A stretch of DNA of 64,000 nucleotides. Origin: Paracamarosporium sp. OC-R06-R3. Taxonomy: Eukaryota > Ascomycota > Dothideomycetes > Pleosporales > Didymosphaeriaceae. Positions within the stretch are counted from its first letter, which is position 1. Each line of letters begins with the position of its first letter. Shown here in pieces: positions 20,231-31,435 of this stretch. Location of the stretch: contig JACVRA010000256.1 of NCBI GenBank assembly GCA_019828545.1, positions 62,001-126,000 of the forward strand, in the 5' to 3' direction. The position numbers were made by a program, and so were the translations under genes. The notes below the pieces were generated by a model, which did not search any database, had not been told where the DNA came from, and saw only the letters and a list, made by a program, of their open reading frames with translations.

Positions 20231-22954
20231 ATGGGAAACAGCCAGGCAAAAGAGTCGCGGCCCGGGTCGTCTCGGGGTCAGGGGCGCCCGTCCAACAACC
20301 GCCAGCCCAGCTCTCCCAGCGCATCCGGTCCGGAGGAATCGACGCGGCACGCCAGATCCGGTAGCGGCGTGTACGGAAACTCCCGAAGTGGGCGTGGAAG
20401 CAGACCAGACCTCTCGTTCTTGGGTATTGGAAACAGCTCTGACCGAGATCCTGCACTAGAGCCAAGGCGCGAAACCAAAGCGGAGCGGGAGGCACGGAAG
20501 CTGGAGAAGGAACGGCAGCAGCGGGCGCTGGACCGCGAGCGCAGTATTCGTGAGGAGGGAGTAGACGGAGGCTATCTGGTAACTTTGGGCACCTATACTG
20601 GCCCGGAAGACTTCAACAAGCCTGTGGTCCGACAATTGCAGGTATGTGCTGTTTAGGTTACATGATCATCACGTCTCACATACGCGCAGGTTGAGCGTCG
20701 ACTGGCACCTTTCTGGAAAGGGCTCAATGATCACGAAGACACATGGACTGAGCATCAGCTGGTGGCCGTGGTCAATGGGAAGCCCTTACCCGCACCCGAC
20801 GAAATTCCGGAAGAAGAACCACCGCGACCGAACAACCTCAGCACCGAATGGAACCCGCGCAGCTCAAACCAGAACATAAATAGCCTCACCGTCCCGATTG
20901 GCGGGCGTACCATGTCCCAGACTTCTGACCGCTCTGCGAATCTCACTGCTTCGCATCCCGCTTTCTCGCTCCCTTCGCCGACATCTCCAATTGCGAACTC
21001 GCCATCTTCAACCCCATTCTTCCGTGGCCGAGCTAAGACCCTCGCTGCGCTCACATCGGGCTCCCGCAATGCCTCACAGACCGAAATGACACCTCAGGAG
21101 GTTCAGCTTCCCAAAGACCCCTATGTCAATGGTCAGCGACTTGAAGTGTTTCTGTACAAGGATGCATCAGAGTGCCCTATTTGCTTTTTGTACTATCCTC
21201 CGTATCTGAACAAGACCCGGTGTTGTGATCAACCTATCTGCTCTGAATGCTTTGTACAGATCAAAAGACCGGATCCCCATCCACCGGAGCATCATGGCGA
21301 CTCAAATGATGCAAGCAGTCCCCCACCGGAGCCACAAGAGGATGGCATGTTGGTATCTGAACCGGCTTGCTGTCCATTCTGTGTACAACCCGAGTTCGGC
21401 ATCACTTACGAACCTCCACCATTTAGGCGAGGTCTGGTCTATGCTAACTCAGGTCAGCATCCCTTTGCAAACGCAGCTTCCGCGATGTCATCAACCTCTT
21501 CTTTGAACTCGCAAGGACTCACATCACCTGGTCGTAGAAGAGCAGGATCACTTGCAGCCACAGATGCATCAGTCATTACCACCGATCGCGTTCGGCCTGA
21601 CTGGGCAAAGAAATTGGCCGATGCAAGAGCTCACGCCCTGCGTAGAGCTGCAGCAGCAACAGCACTTCATAATGCTGCCTATATGATGGGCAACATACAA
21701 TCGGACAGCCGAGGTTTTAGTCTAGGAAGACGACGCCGAACAATGTTCGGCAACGACAGCGCCAGTAGTAGTGGAAACGGAACGCCTCGTGGAGATGTCA
21801 ATGCCTTACTCGCAGCAGCGGCAACGCAAGGATCTTCCAGCCGCAACGACGGACAAGGTGACTTGGCTTCCAACCGACATAGTTCTCGCCGTGGAAACAG
21901 GCTGGAAGACCTTGAAGATCTTATGATGATGGAGGCTATCAGACTCTCTCTCGCTGCTGAAGAAGAACGTAAGAAAAAGGAGGAGAAAGAGGCCGCTAAA
22001 GAAGCAAAGAAAGAGGAAAAGAAAAAGGCAAAAGAAGCAAAGAAGGCCGAAAAAGCTGCGCGCAAGAGTGGATTCTTCTTGAGTCCAAATCAGGATGGTG
22101 CTGAAGATGATTTAGGGGGTGTTTCGTCCTCTGCTACAGGCAAAGGAAAAGCAGTCGACCGGTCGGGAGGAAGCGTCGGGTTCAATCCTATGAGTGAGCC
22201 GACATCCACACTCAATGCCTCGTCCTCTAGGGATGACCCGCAAAAACATTTGGAGCAAAGCCGGTCCACGTTGAATACTTCATTACAAAGGGAGGGCGGT
22301 ACGGGATCCTCACCTTCTTTTGATCCCTTCGGTGGTGAGCAGCCATCTCACCGCTCGGCGTTACGTAACCTTTCGAATGCATCGTCATCGGCGTCCTCGT
22401 TCGCCGAATCGCTTCAAGGATCACTGCAGAATGATAGCTCTGGAAATTTCGGCGCTTCAACGTCGTCATTTGGTCCCAGTCCCAATGCATCAGGTGTTAG
22501 CCTGGGTGCAGACAATGATACTCCACCCCAAGGTACACCGGGCACCGAACCCATGTTCAACTTCCGCAGCTTAGCAGAGGTTATAACGAAAGAGGAAGGC
22601 AAGACGAGTGACGAACCACAGCATATAGAAAATGTTGCAGAAGGGAAAGTCGCTACTTCGGACACTATCTCCGCCGTACCTCCATCCATGAGAACCACGC
22701 CGCCGCCTCCTAAAATTGCGATCGAGCCGCCACAAGTGCCTGTACTACCCGAGCTTGATCCCATGTCACCATTGGACGCAAGTATGGCGACGCTCAAACC
22801 AAGCGAGAGTGATCGGTTAGTGGACGACGAGGACGGAATTGAACCTGCACCTCGCGTAGAATCTGTACCGAATACTAGAGGCGAACTCGATCATAAGCAT
22901 ATTGGGAATGTGAGCATGGTAGACCGGATCGGTCAACATCAGCCTACGCAGTAG
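20231..22954 (+). CDS. SIP5-like RING-finger protein, 891 aa
   Basis: Two exons, 20231-20641 and 20690-22954 (892 codons). The N-terminus MGNSQAKES has the Gly2 context of N-myristoylated proteins, which would put it on membranes; this is inference. A basic Lys/Arg/Glu coiled segment (about 90-118) is followed by [25 protein letters not shown] and the [14 protein letters not shown] region typical of the family. A cysteine cluster begins near residue 299 (ECPIC...[12 protein letters not shown]) with a second part ACCPFC, forming a RING-type zinc site. A long helical Lys/Glu block ([17 protein letters not shown]) and a disordered Ser-rich tail follow. Yeast Sip5 interacts with the Snf1 kinase and the Reg1/Glc7 phosphatase; filamentous homologues are longer, as here. 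A role in carbon signalling is by family only. Confidence 0.88.
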
Positions 22955-23837
22955 AATTTTCTTTGAGTTTATTGTTTTCTTTGCATAGGCGTTTGGATGG
23001 ATATGGCGGTCACTCGGCGTAGATTATCGGAAGGGCGGCCCCTCGTCTTTTGGTCTATCCCTTATACTTTCATAGTTGTAGTGTTTCATTGTATTGTTCC
23101 AAACAATCGTTGGGGGCTCCCGGGTGGATGGATGCATAGGGAACAAGGTGTTTTAGCGGTCTATTGTTGTATGTCTGGAACACGTACTTGTTGGGGCTGG
23201 GTTAGATCACGACGCTGGCATTGACATCTGGAACATGGATAGAATCCCTAAGTCAATCAATGAAAGTTACAGTGTCAGATTTGTGCGACTACTCAAGCTA
23301 AAAAGACTAGAGGGAACAGCTCCAGGTAGCTTACGACTCCAATCATTCTAATCATGCCGCAACATGCGTTGGACGCACCAATCAAAAGTGTCGAAGTTCG
23401 AATGCATTTGAGGTCAACCGCATCCCTCATCTGCATGGATGGGCTAATTCAAGTGCTTGTTACGCCTAGTATGGCAGTTGCTTGTATCATGGTCGTACGA
23501 GATATGCAGGTAGCAGGCAGCAGACGCTCCGTCAGGATGCGGTTGAGAAGGAGGGTGAAAGGCACAGTGCGACCGTCTCGGGTATTCTGCGACCCCGCTT
23601 CGAGTTTTCACCGAGAAGAAAGAAAGCCTGCAGACGTATATAACAACCATGTCCATGTCTTTGATACCTTGCTGCACGGCACTGCAGGTTGAGGAGGCCC
23701 CATAGCGCGTGGCTTGACTGTGGCGCGCACCCCCGAAACTCCGCACCGATTTGTTTACAGAAAGCGGGACATGATAGCAACCGGCTTGTCCACAACCACA
23801 ACCACGTCCTGCCCCCAGCGCGCACCAGGCCTGCAGC
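22955..23837. other. Intergenic region
   Basis: About 880 bases between two plus-strand genes. It should hold the SIP5 3' UTR and the promoter of the next gene. No gene, RNA or repeat recognised. Confidence 0.4.
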
Positions 23838-25493
23838 ATGCCCGGCTACCGTGATCGCGAGTCCATTGTGCCCATGGACTTTGAGTACGACAACCGCATC
23901 GGCCCCGTAGATTCGCAGTCTCCCTTCATCTCGCACGCGGCCAAGAAGCGTAAGCTCGATTCCTTTGCATCGTCCAAACCCCAGTCCGAGGAGCAAGTAC
24001 AGAAGCTGAACGAAGGGCCGCCCTTTGGCCATGATGCTGCAGGCACACACTCCGTCTTCGACTCGCCGTCCAAGAGCACGTTTGCGACGCCCAACCACCC
24101 CAAGCTGAGCGACCCGAACGGCCAGCGCTTCCTCTTTTCGCAGACGACCCAGAAGCAGCTGCCGCAGACGCCGCAGAACAACAAGCTGTGGGATCTGCGG
24201 ACGCCACAGAGCATCGTCGACAGCAGCGGCGGCGAGACGCCAAACACGCCCGCGCAGGATAGTGAAGCCCCGACGCCAGACACGCAGCTCGCCATCACAA
24301 TGGGCGGCTTGTCACACGGCGAACGCAAGAGCCCGTCCAAGCGCTCTAGCTTCCTCAAGAGCTTGCCATGGAACAAGAGCCCCTCGAAAGACAAAACCTC
24401 GCGGGAGAAGCCGTATTCCAAAAAGGCAGAGAACCGCGTGCTCAAGCGGCGGGTACACAAGTCGCGGACGAGGCACAGCGAGTACGACTCAGAGGCCGAG
24501 TCTCCTACCAAAGACATGAACCTTCAGCAGGCGGCGCCTGCAATTGGTTTCGCGGCAAAGATTCCTGGCGTCCTCGCATGGGTCGAAGCACACCCAAACC
24601 TACCCAACGTGCTCTCTTACTACATGCAGTTCATTGTAAATGCAGCGCTCGGTCTCTTCTTCTTGTGGATCGTATATGTCGTCTACTCGGCTGTCATGGC
24701 CGACATCGACAACGAGGCAAGCAACAAAGTGCGCGACATCATGCACGAGATTGCCTTGTGCGCCCAAGAATACGAGCGGAATGGGTGTGAGCCTAAACCT
24801 GTGCCGGCCGTAGAATCGTTATGCCAGAATTGGAAGCGGTGTAAGGAGCGCGATGCGTACAAGGTCGCACGCGCGAGCGTCGGTGCGCGAACATTCGCTA
24901 TGATCTTCAATAGCTTCGTTGAAGAGTTCAGCTACAAGTCTATGGTATTTAATCTCTTTCTCATTTATCTCTACTGGAAGCGGGACAGGCTCAGTGCGGC
25001 CGTAGCAAATGGAGCAGATCAGCTACGACATGTTGCCGCTGTCCGCGTGTAGGACGAGTATTGAGTCCATAAGTCTCTGTGTCAATTGTCCCTGTATCCC
25101 CTACATAGGACTTCCCGTCCGTGTGTGCTATTTGCAACCAACGAACATCTAGCTGACAAGTTTCTTCTTGATTAGCTCTTTACAGCCATCATTCTCTTCG
25201 GCTCCTTCAACCTCTCCAACTGGGCCTTCGGCTTCTGGCGCGAGAAAGCCCAACCACACCCATCACATCCACAACATCACGAGTATCCACCCATTCCACA
25301 GACACCTCAGCGATACCCTAGCGGTGGATATATGGTTGATAATAATGGATGGCACACCCCCGGGCCTTACGCGACGCCATATGGGGGCATGAATCAACAC
25401 ATTTTGCCGCAGGCGACACAGAGCATGCCTGCGCTGCCGAGCACAGAGGACGAAAGTTTGAGAAGTCCGAGTAAGAAGGCTGTCAGACGGTGA
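23838..25493 (+). CDS. Brl1/Brr6-type nuclear envelope protein, 474 aa
   Basis: Integral nuclear-envelope/ER protein needed for nuclear pore complex assembly and membrane lipid balance. Exon 1 is 23838-24944 and exon 2 is 25176-25493 (475 codons). The N-terminal half is disordered and rich in S/T-P sites. Near residues 255-285 a first membrane helix (MQFIVNAALGLFFLWIVYVV) precedes the lumenal domain with its four conserved cysteines (CAQEYERNGC and LCQNWKRC). The domain ends in FNSFVEEFSYKSM, and splicing a 231-base intron joins it to LFTAIILFGSFNLSNWAFGF, the expected second membrane helix. The C-terminus is Pro/His/Gln-rich. The intron is long for this window and its donor (gtattt) is weak. 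Without splicing the frame stays open for 35 more codons to a stop at 25050, giving a shorter protein. Confidence 0.87.
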
Positions 25494-26284
25494 TTTCGTG
25501 TTCGTTGTGTATTCGGTATTGATCGGTTGGGAGGTATTTGGGCGTTTGTTTGTTTTGCTTACACGGTAAACGGGATGTGGTATATGATGGATCAGGATGA
25601 GAATATGGCGTAGGCGTTTGACATACATAGTTGAGCTTGGAATGAAGACCATTGTTACGATCACCATAGTCTCCACAACATGGAAGTTGCAAAGGTTGCA
25701 AAGATAAGTTGTACGTCTTGAGCGACTGTTGTAATTGATACATAGACTGTATGGACGCGTGAAGTACCAGTCAATTTCCACTTGATGGGCTACCCTAGAA
25801 TACTGTCAAGGGAGACGTTTACGGAAATTTATAATCTGCTATGATTGAAGTTCACATGGCTCCCACCTTCTTCATTTAAGAGCGTTATACATACCAGTCG
25901 TGGCGTAATGCAGAGCAGCAGTGTCAATGATGAATTGGAGAAAGTGACAGAATAACACGAAGCAGATTGTCGCTTGTCTTAGTATCGTAAATGGTTATGT
26001 AATGGTAGGGGATGTCCTCCAGAGCTTGTATGGCAAAAGCCACATTAGGAGAGTATAAGTGAAGAATAGTAACGGCTAGACAAGTTACTCTGTCACCACG
26101 GTAATAGCGACAATAAGACCTACAACGCACAATAATAGCAAAAGGGGGTAGAACAATCACAAAGTGCGGTCGAACAAAAAGGGACATAGCATACCTTCGA
26201 GGTGAGTAGTATAAGGATGCTAAAACCAAGTTGCCAACTACCCAAGACACACATGAAAGACCCATTAGCATCTTAACAACCAAG
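25494..26284. other. Intergenic region
   Basis: About 790 bases, with a minus-strand frame at 25924-26283 that has no family and poor coding character. Nothing supportable. Confidence 0.4.
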
Positions 26285-26692
26285 ATGCACCTCTAACCGC
26301 TGGACCTCGTCCTCGCTCCTCTCCCAGTCCTCCCCTTCGCGACCGCGACCGCGGCCGCGAGCCCCAACTTAGGCAAAGAAGCCAACGTTGCCGGTATGGC
26401 GGGCTTCATACCTGGGCGACTTACCGACTTCGATGTAGCCGGCGGTTTCTAAGACAGCAAGATGATCTTATTCGCGAGCGCAGAAAACTTGAAGGATGCA
26501 GAGTGCATTGTGCTCATCGACGCCATTTCGTGGATCACGCTGCAGTCAGACTACCGCTGCCAGTTCTTCGACGACAAGGAGTGCAAGGAGAAACATGCGA
26601 ATGGGAACGGAGACGTCGTGCAGGGCCCGCAGACGCATAGTGTTAGTGTGGATGGCGCGTGGAGTTATAAGCGTGGGTGGGGGTATGCGTAA
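26285..26692 (+). pseudogene. Relic of a small secreted cysteine-containing protein
   Basis: In one frame from ATG 26285, the text reads as a small secreted protein: a hydrophobic leader (LVLAPLPVLPFATATAAAS), then a short mature part ending in DYRCQFFDDKECKE and a polar tail to a stop at 26690. Two TAA codons interrupt the frame, at 26294-26296 (codon 4) and 26450-26452. Either could have been CAA before a C-to-T change. A CTAAC branch-like motif overlaps the first stop, with cccag downstream, so an unrecognised upstream exon is possible. The type resembles small secreted proteins common in plant-associated ascomycetes; no named family. Confidence 0.5.
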
Positions 26693-27101
26693 GCAATCAG
26701 GGGGGAAAGGAGCATAGGTGGCTTTCTTTTGCGCTTTTTCTCCGGTGCCTTTGTTGTCTTTGCCTATTTTCTCCCGCCTTCTTAGTCTCTCCCCTATAGT
26801 TGTTTCCTCAAAAGGCGCAGATGAAGGGAGGTGAAACAAAAAAACGTAGAATTACGAGGAATAACTTCCACAAACCAAGCTAGTGGAACGATGATGGATT
26901 CATAAGAATGTAGCTCAAATCGTCTCGGCTCAAGCACCGAGGAGTAGTACCAACCCGCCAAGCCAAATGTGAAAGATCGCCGGCACCCCATTATAACTGT
27001 GGTAGATGCTAACCTATGACAACAAGCCCGTAGCGAATTTCTCGGGCTAATCTAAACATGAAAACGCTAAATCGCACAGGTGGTCACCACGACGATGACG
27101 C
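26693..27101. other. Intergenic region
   Basis: About 410 bases between the relic and the 3' end of the P450 gene. UTR-like sequence only. Confidence 0.4.
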
Positions 27102-28683
27102 TCACGCAGGTGTCAATCCAACCTTGACTCCGTTTCCAGAGCATACCGTCAACGTAAGACCCTCTTCCCAGTGACCACCGTTCAGATCCCTGCTCTCAAT
27201 CTTGCCGAATTCCTGAAGCAGCCTGACTGTGACAAAACTTGCCTCAGTAAGCGCATACTGCTGGCCAAGGCAGATGCGTGGTCCGCCGTTGAAGGGGAGA
27301 TACTCCCAACCAGGGCGCAGGGTCTCCCAGCGCTCAGGTTTGTACTCAGCTGCGTCGGGTCCGTAAAAATCGGTACGACGGTGCATAGTGTATGGAGAAT
27401 AAGCGACAATGGTACCCTTGGGGACGAACAGAGGCGCTGTACCCGAAGGACCACCGCCAAGAGGAAGCACAGTATCTTTTATGGCAAAGCGAGAGTTACC
27501 GGGGACAACGGGGTGGATGCGGAGCGCTAGATGAGGTCAGCATCTGCACATCAAGCACACCAGTAGGAGTGTAACTAGACTTACATTCGTTCAAACAATA
27601 CTTGAGATACTTCATGCTCCTCAGCTCCTCGTACGTAGGAAGCCTGCCCTCTAATGGTGCCACCTCTTCTCTAAGTTTTGCCCAGATATCCGGGCGGAGA
27701 GCGAGCTGGAAGAACATGTTGCTGAGCAGACTGGCAGTGGTGTCACGCCCTGCGAGAAGGATGTTCATCAACTCATTGCGAATGCGCTCCTTATCTTGTG
27801 TCTGTTTGACCAACTCCCTGATAAAGATGTATCGTTCATCGTCAACTTTACCGGCAGACTTCTCGGCTTGGTGTTCCCGCACGGCCTCGTCGACAAATTT
27901 GTCGACATAAGCATGGCAGATTTTGAGCGCGTCCTTGCCCTCCTTGTTGGAGCGGAGGAAATCGAGAGCGTTCCAGCGAAGACGGACGAGGATGTCATCT
28001 TGTGCGAACTGGAAGGCGCTAGCAAAGATGGCGTCTTCGTTGTTGGTGTCATCCTCGCTCATGCGCAGCGAATTTGTCGAATGGTTGAAGAGGAATTCGG
28101 TAGCAGAGTCGATGGTCAGCTTGAAGAACAGATTTTGCAGATCGACGGTAGCGCCGTTCCTGGGAATATGCTTAAGCATGAGCTTGAAATGGCGATCAAA
28201 AGCCTCAAGATCGGCAATCTGATCGCGGGCAAAGTTTGGCCTGAGGAGATGCCTGCTGTTGGCCCACTTCTCGCCGTCGCTGTTGAAGATGCCGTCGCCA
28301 AGTAGCGGCGCAAAGGCCTGGTAGCGGTTTCCGAAGCTGTAGTCCTTGAACTTGAGACTGAGAATTGTCTTGATGTTTTCGGGCTCGCACGTGGCGATGA
28401 CGGGCATGTGCAGCATCTTGGTGAGGAACGTGTTGACGCCCATGTCGTGGAATCGTTTCTGGTTGCGTTCGAGCATCTTACGCTCGTTCTTGTTGACGAT
28501 GTTTTCCTTGAGGACATCCCAGCCGATAATGGGGTCTTTGTTGTAGCGTTTTGGGCAGGGTTCGCAGCCATTTTGGTTGATGAAGCGCCGGCGGCCAAGG
28601 TACAGCTGGAGGCGAGAGAAGACAATGTAGGAAAGCAGGGCGCCCGCGACGACGAAGGTCAGAGGTGACGAGACGAGACCCAT
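27102..28683 (-). CDS. Cytochrome P450, CYP52-like (fatty acid/alkane hydroxylase), 507 aa
   Basis: Haem monooxygenase anchored in the ER. Two exons: 28683-27585 and 27526-27102 (508 codons). The N-terminal anchor (about 5-24, [20 protein letters not shown]) precedes a basic hinge. The I-helix carries AGRDTTA, the K-helix ExxR is complete only after splicing (LKYCLNE/SLRIHP), the PERF-like stretch is YKPERWETL, and the haem loop is [12 protein letters not shown] with the Cys ligand. Features such as [10 protein letters not shown] and the overall length fit the CYP52 clan, whose members omega-hydroxylate fatty acids and n-alkanes. The gene lies 0.4 kb downstream of, and in the same orientation as, a DUF3328 gene; co-regulation is possible but CYP52 genes usually act alone. 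Confidence 0.92.
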
Positions 28684-29101
28684 TGTGGGCGAGTTGGATT
28701 AGCAGACGTCGCAGAGGTACAGTCAAGGGCCCACTCTTCCCAGAGCGATGCGTAGGAAGAAGACAGGAAAGCGGCGAAGCAGAGGCGGTTGGCGAGGAGA
28801 TGACGCCAGCGCTCTTCTTATGTCGCTGGTTGGAGTTGAGGAGCACGCACCTCGCAACAAGGCCTGAAACGGGAGCTTGACCCTTGCGAGATAGACAGAC
28901 GAGGGCTCGGCCGAAGCCGTGGCACGGAGGAACCCAAAGCGCCGTGGCCGTTTGACGGAGGATGCGGGCGCCATTGTGCGTCTGCCCGTGGATGCTCGAC
29001 CGGTCTCGACGAGCCGAGGCACCACGGCCCAATCGGAGCGCGGTGAATGTTCAGGAATATTACGCGGGCACCACACAACATGAGCTTAATTCGTCTACAC
29101 G
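28684..29101. other. Intergenic region between P450 and DUF3328 genes
   Basis: About 420 bases that must hold the P450 promoter and the 3' end of the DUF3328 transcript. GC-rich; no motif recognised. Confidence 0.4.
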
Positions 29102-29996
29102 TCAGTCCGACGCGATCCACTTGACGTGGTTGATCGTCGCCGTCTCCAGGTACTCGTACACCTGCCCGTAGTCCTTGCACACATGCTGCGCGTCCCACCC
29201 GTCGCTCCCGCCGAGGTCGTCGCCGCCAGGGAACGTCGTCGCCGCGCCCTCGAGCGCAACGTCTCCCGCACACATGACGGCCTGCCGCATGTATTCGAAG
29301 CAGTGGTCGATGTGCCACGCCATCTTCACCTGGGCCGACACCCGGAGCGTGTTGTACGCCTCCAGGATCGTGTACAGGCAGTGCAGCTGGTGTGTCATGG
29401 ACGTGGTGAAGACGGTCTGGTTGGGATAGTCGTGGATCGGCCGCGGTAGGTTCGAGTACAAGGCCGGCTCCTTGACCTGCACGTACCCAAGCCCCTCTGG
29501 CACAATGTCGAGCCATGCCCTTTGCGTCTCTCTGCTCCAGAAGTCGGATGCGTTTTCGGGCGCGAAGACGGCGTTGGGCTTGAAGCGCACGATTTGCTGC
29601 GAGACTGTGCAAAGTCAGTACCGCCATGCTGCTTGGATCAGGGACGTCCGCACATTGAGGCGCAAACCCTGTGACATCCCCTGCCAGCTCGTATCTGTGA
29701 CCTCTCTCCGTTCTCCATCTCTTCTCCGCTAGCAACCCCACGATTACAAGCAGCAGCGCTGTATCGAGCATCCACCGGTACCGCTTGATTCTTCTCCAAC
29801 CCGTCTTCCTCGTTCGCCCCCCGGGCTGTCTGTCTTCTCCGTCCTCCCAGTCCTCGACGTCTGTGCTTGAATCCGAGTGACTGTCTAAATTCCGAAGTGC
29901 ATCATACCGATGGTCGCCCTTTGCCTTGGCTTGGACGTCCATCTTCGACATGTCGAGGGTGGATTGGTATGGTGTGAACCGAGGCATTGTTGCCAT
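29102..29996 (-). CDS. Second UstYa/DUF3328-family protein, 281 aa
   Basis: Two exons: 29996-29654 and 29604-29102 (282 codons). The cytosolic N-terminus is acidic (STDVEDWEDGED), then basic residues and one membrane anchor (about 75-92, MLDTALLLVIVGLLAEKRW). The junction produces FAPQFSQQIVRFKPN, the usual start of the family domain. Both histidine motifs are present: HQLHC (186-190) and HIDHC (212-216), the latter followed by FEYMRQAVMC. Family members are oxidases or other tailoring enzymes of fungal RiPP and other secondary pathways. The donor gtgcgg is non-standard but gives the only in-frame join found. No repeat-peptide precursor was seen within several kilobases. The neighbour is a CYP52-like P450 in the same orientation. 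Confidence 0.85.
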
Positions 29997-30547
29997 GTGT
30001 TGACCAGGTCGTTGAACACAAGCAGGGCGAAAAGCAAATCACACAATCTGTAAAACCTTTGCAGGAGAAGAAATCGGAAACTGCTTGATTAAGAAGAGGA
30101 AGACCTGGCAATGGCGTTGTGTTTCTCAACATGTCAAACCATCGCTGTAACGCCAAGACTGCAACATGATGCTCCAACTGCCTCAAAGAGCCAACAACAC
30201 GGTCATGCAGTATACGGCGAGAAACGACCATGAGCTAATCGTACCGTGCTACAGGTCGCCCACTCGTGACGTGTAGCCTGGGTAGATGGAGAGCGTCAAT
30301 GCCCTGTGCATAGGAGTCTTAGACTGGCTAGTATACCAAGACATGGGAATGGCATCGATCTGCGATGGCCGGGCGCAACCATGCACCGTGTGGATGCAAA
30401 AACGCTGCTTCCGTTGTTCTGAATTGCGTAGCATCGAGCGTGAAAGAGCAAATGCAGTGAACGCGCAACCCCCCATGGAGATAGTCGGACCATCGGGCCA
30501 ACCACGCTACCGAAAACCGACCGACCCCGTCTCCAGGAACACGGGCA
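29997..30547. other. Intergenic region
   Basis: About 550 bases containing the DUF3328 promoter. No gene seen. Confidence 0.35.
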
Positions 30548-31127
30548 TCACAACCCCAGCATTGCCCTAAATCCGATCCCTGAGCTCGCCATCATAACGG
30601 CAGTGAAGATAGAGTGATTGAGTCCAGTCATCAACAACGCACTTGTTGCTCTGTGCGGCGCCATCACCACAGTACCAATTGCAAGCGCCGCCCAACAAGC
30701 ATTCATCAAGACTGTCCGAACTCAGCAAAAGCCCTCATATGGTAAATCATACACTATACCGACTGGAGGCAGAGCCCTTCGATCGCGAGATGCGCGCATG
30801 TGGGCGAACCCAACAGCAATAACCTACCCATCGCCTTCAGCTAAACCACCCATTGAGCCATGGCTTGAGCAAGGTGCTACTTACCATGATAGTGACAGCA
30901 TGCTGCGCGGATAGCGTCTCGATATTCGCAGGATCTGGATTCGGTAGACGCAACCCAGACTGCTCGTGGAGAAAGCGTGCAACGGCGCTATTGTATATGA
31001 TGTGGGGCTTGATGAGTAGGACGACCCCTACCATGGAATCCGCGAGGCCCTTGAAGAAGGTGAAAGTTGACATGAGGGCTAGATCAGGATGAACAGAAGC
31101 CAATGTCTTCGAAGAAATTGGAGGCAA
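30548..31127 (-). CDS. Small multi-pass membrane protein, 136 aa, unknown
   Basis: Two exons on the minus strand, 31127-30881 and 30711-30548 (137 codons), joined as TIMVILMNACW. The first exon (MPPISSKTLASVHPDLALM...) reads like conserved fungal protein, with a hydrophobic stretch FFKGLADSMVGVVLLIKP. The second exon adds two hydrophobic helices (LMNACWAALAIGTVVMAP and FTAVMMASSGIGFRAML). Three to four membrane passes are likely. The donor gtagca is weak; an alternative donor (gtaagt, four bases earlier in the transcript) breaks the frame, so the exact join is uncertain. I recall similar small membrane proteins in ascomycetes but no function. Confidence 0.55.
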
Positions 31128-31435
31128 ATGAGCAGCTTCTCCTATACAACATGGGCCTCAGGTGGTATTATCCACTAGACCCTGGCTCCGGGATGTCAGA
31201 CAACCGGCAAGGGGCTAGGTACGCTAGCGCTGCCCGAAATGTTAAGCCACCCTCCCCAATCGAGGACTGTTGGTCGTAAGAGGCTGTGCGGGGTGGTTGG
31301 TTGTGTGCTTGGTTACTTCTGTCTCGAAATGTCAACTTGCCTTCGCAGCATTCGCCGTCCTGCCTACACACCTTCATCTGCAACGCCTCTCACCCACTAA
31401 GACCATATTTCGTCACGGATCGGTGTCATCCTCTC
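31128..31435. other. Intergenic region
   Basis: About 310 bases between two minus-strand genes. No feature seen. Confidence 0.35.

Noticed and set aside
23838..25052. Unspliced 404-aa version of the Brl1/Brr6 gene as the main product
   Set aside because: It lacks the second conserved membrane helix, which is present downstream in a spliceable exon; kept only as a possible isoform.
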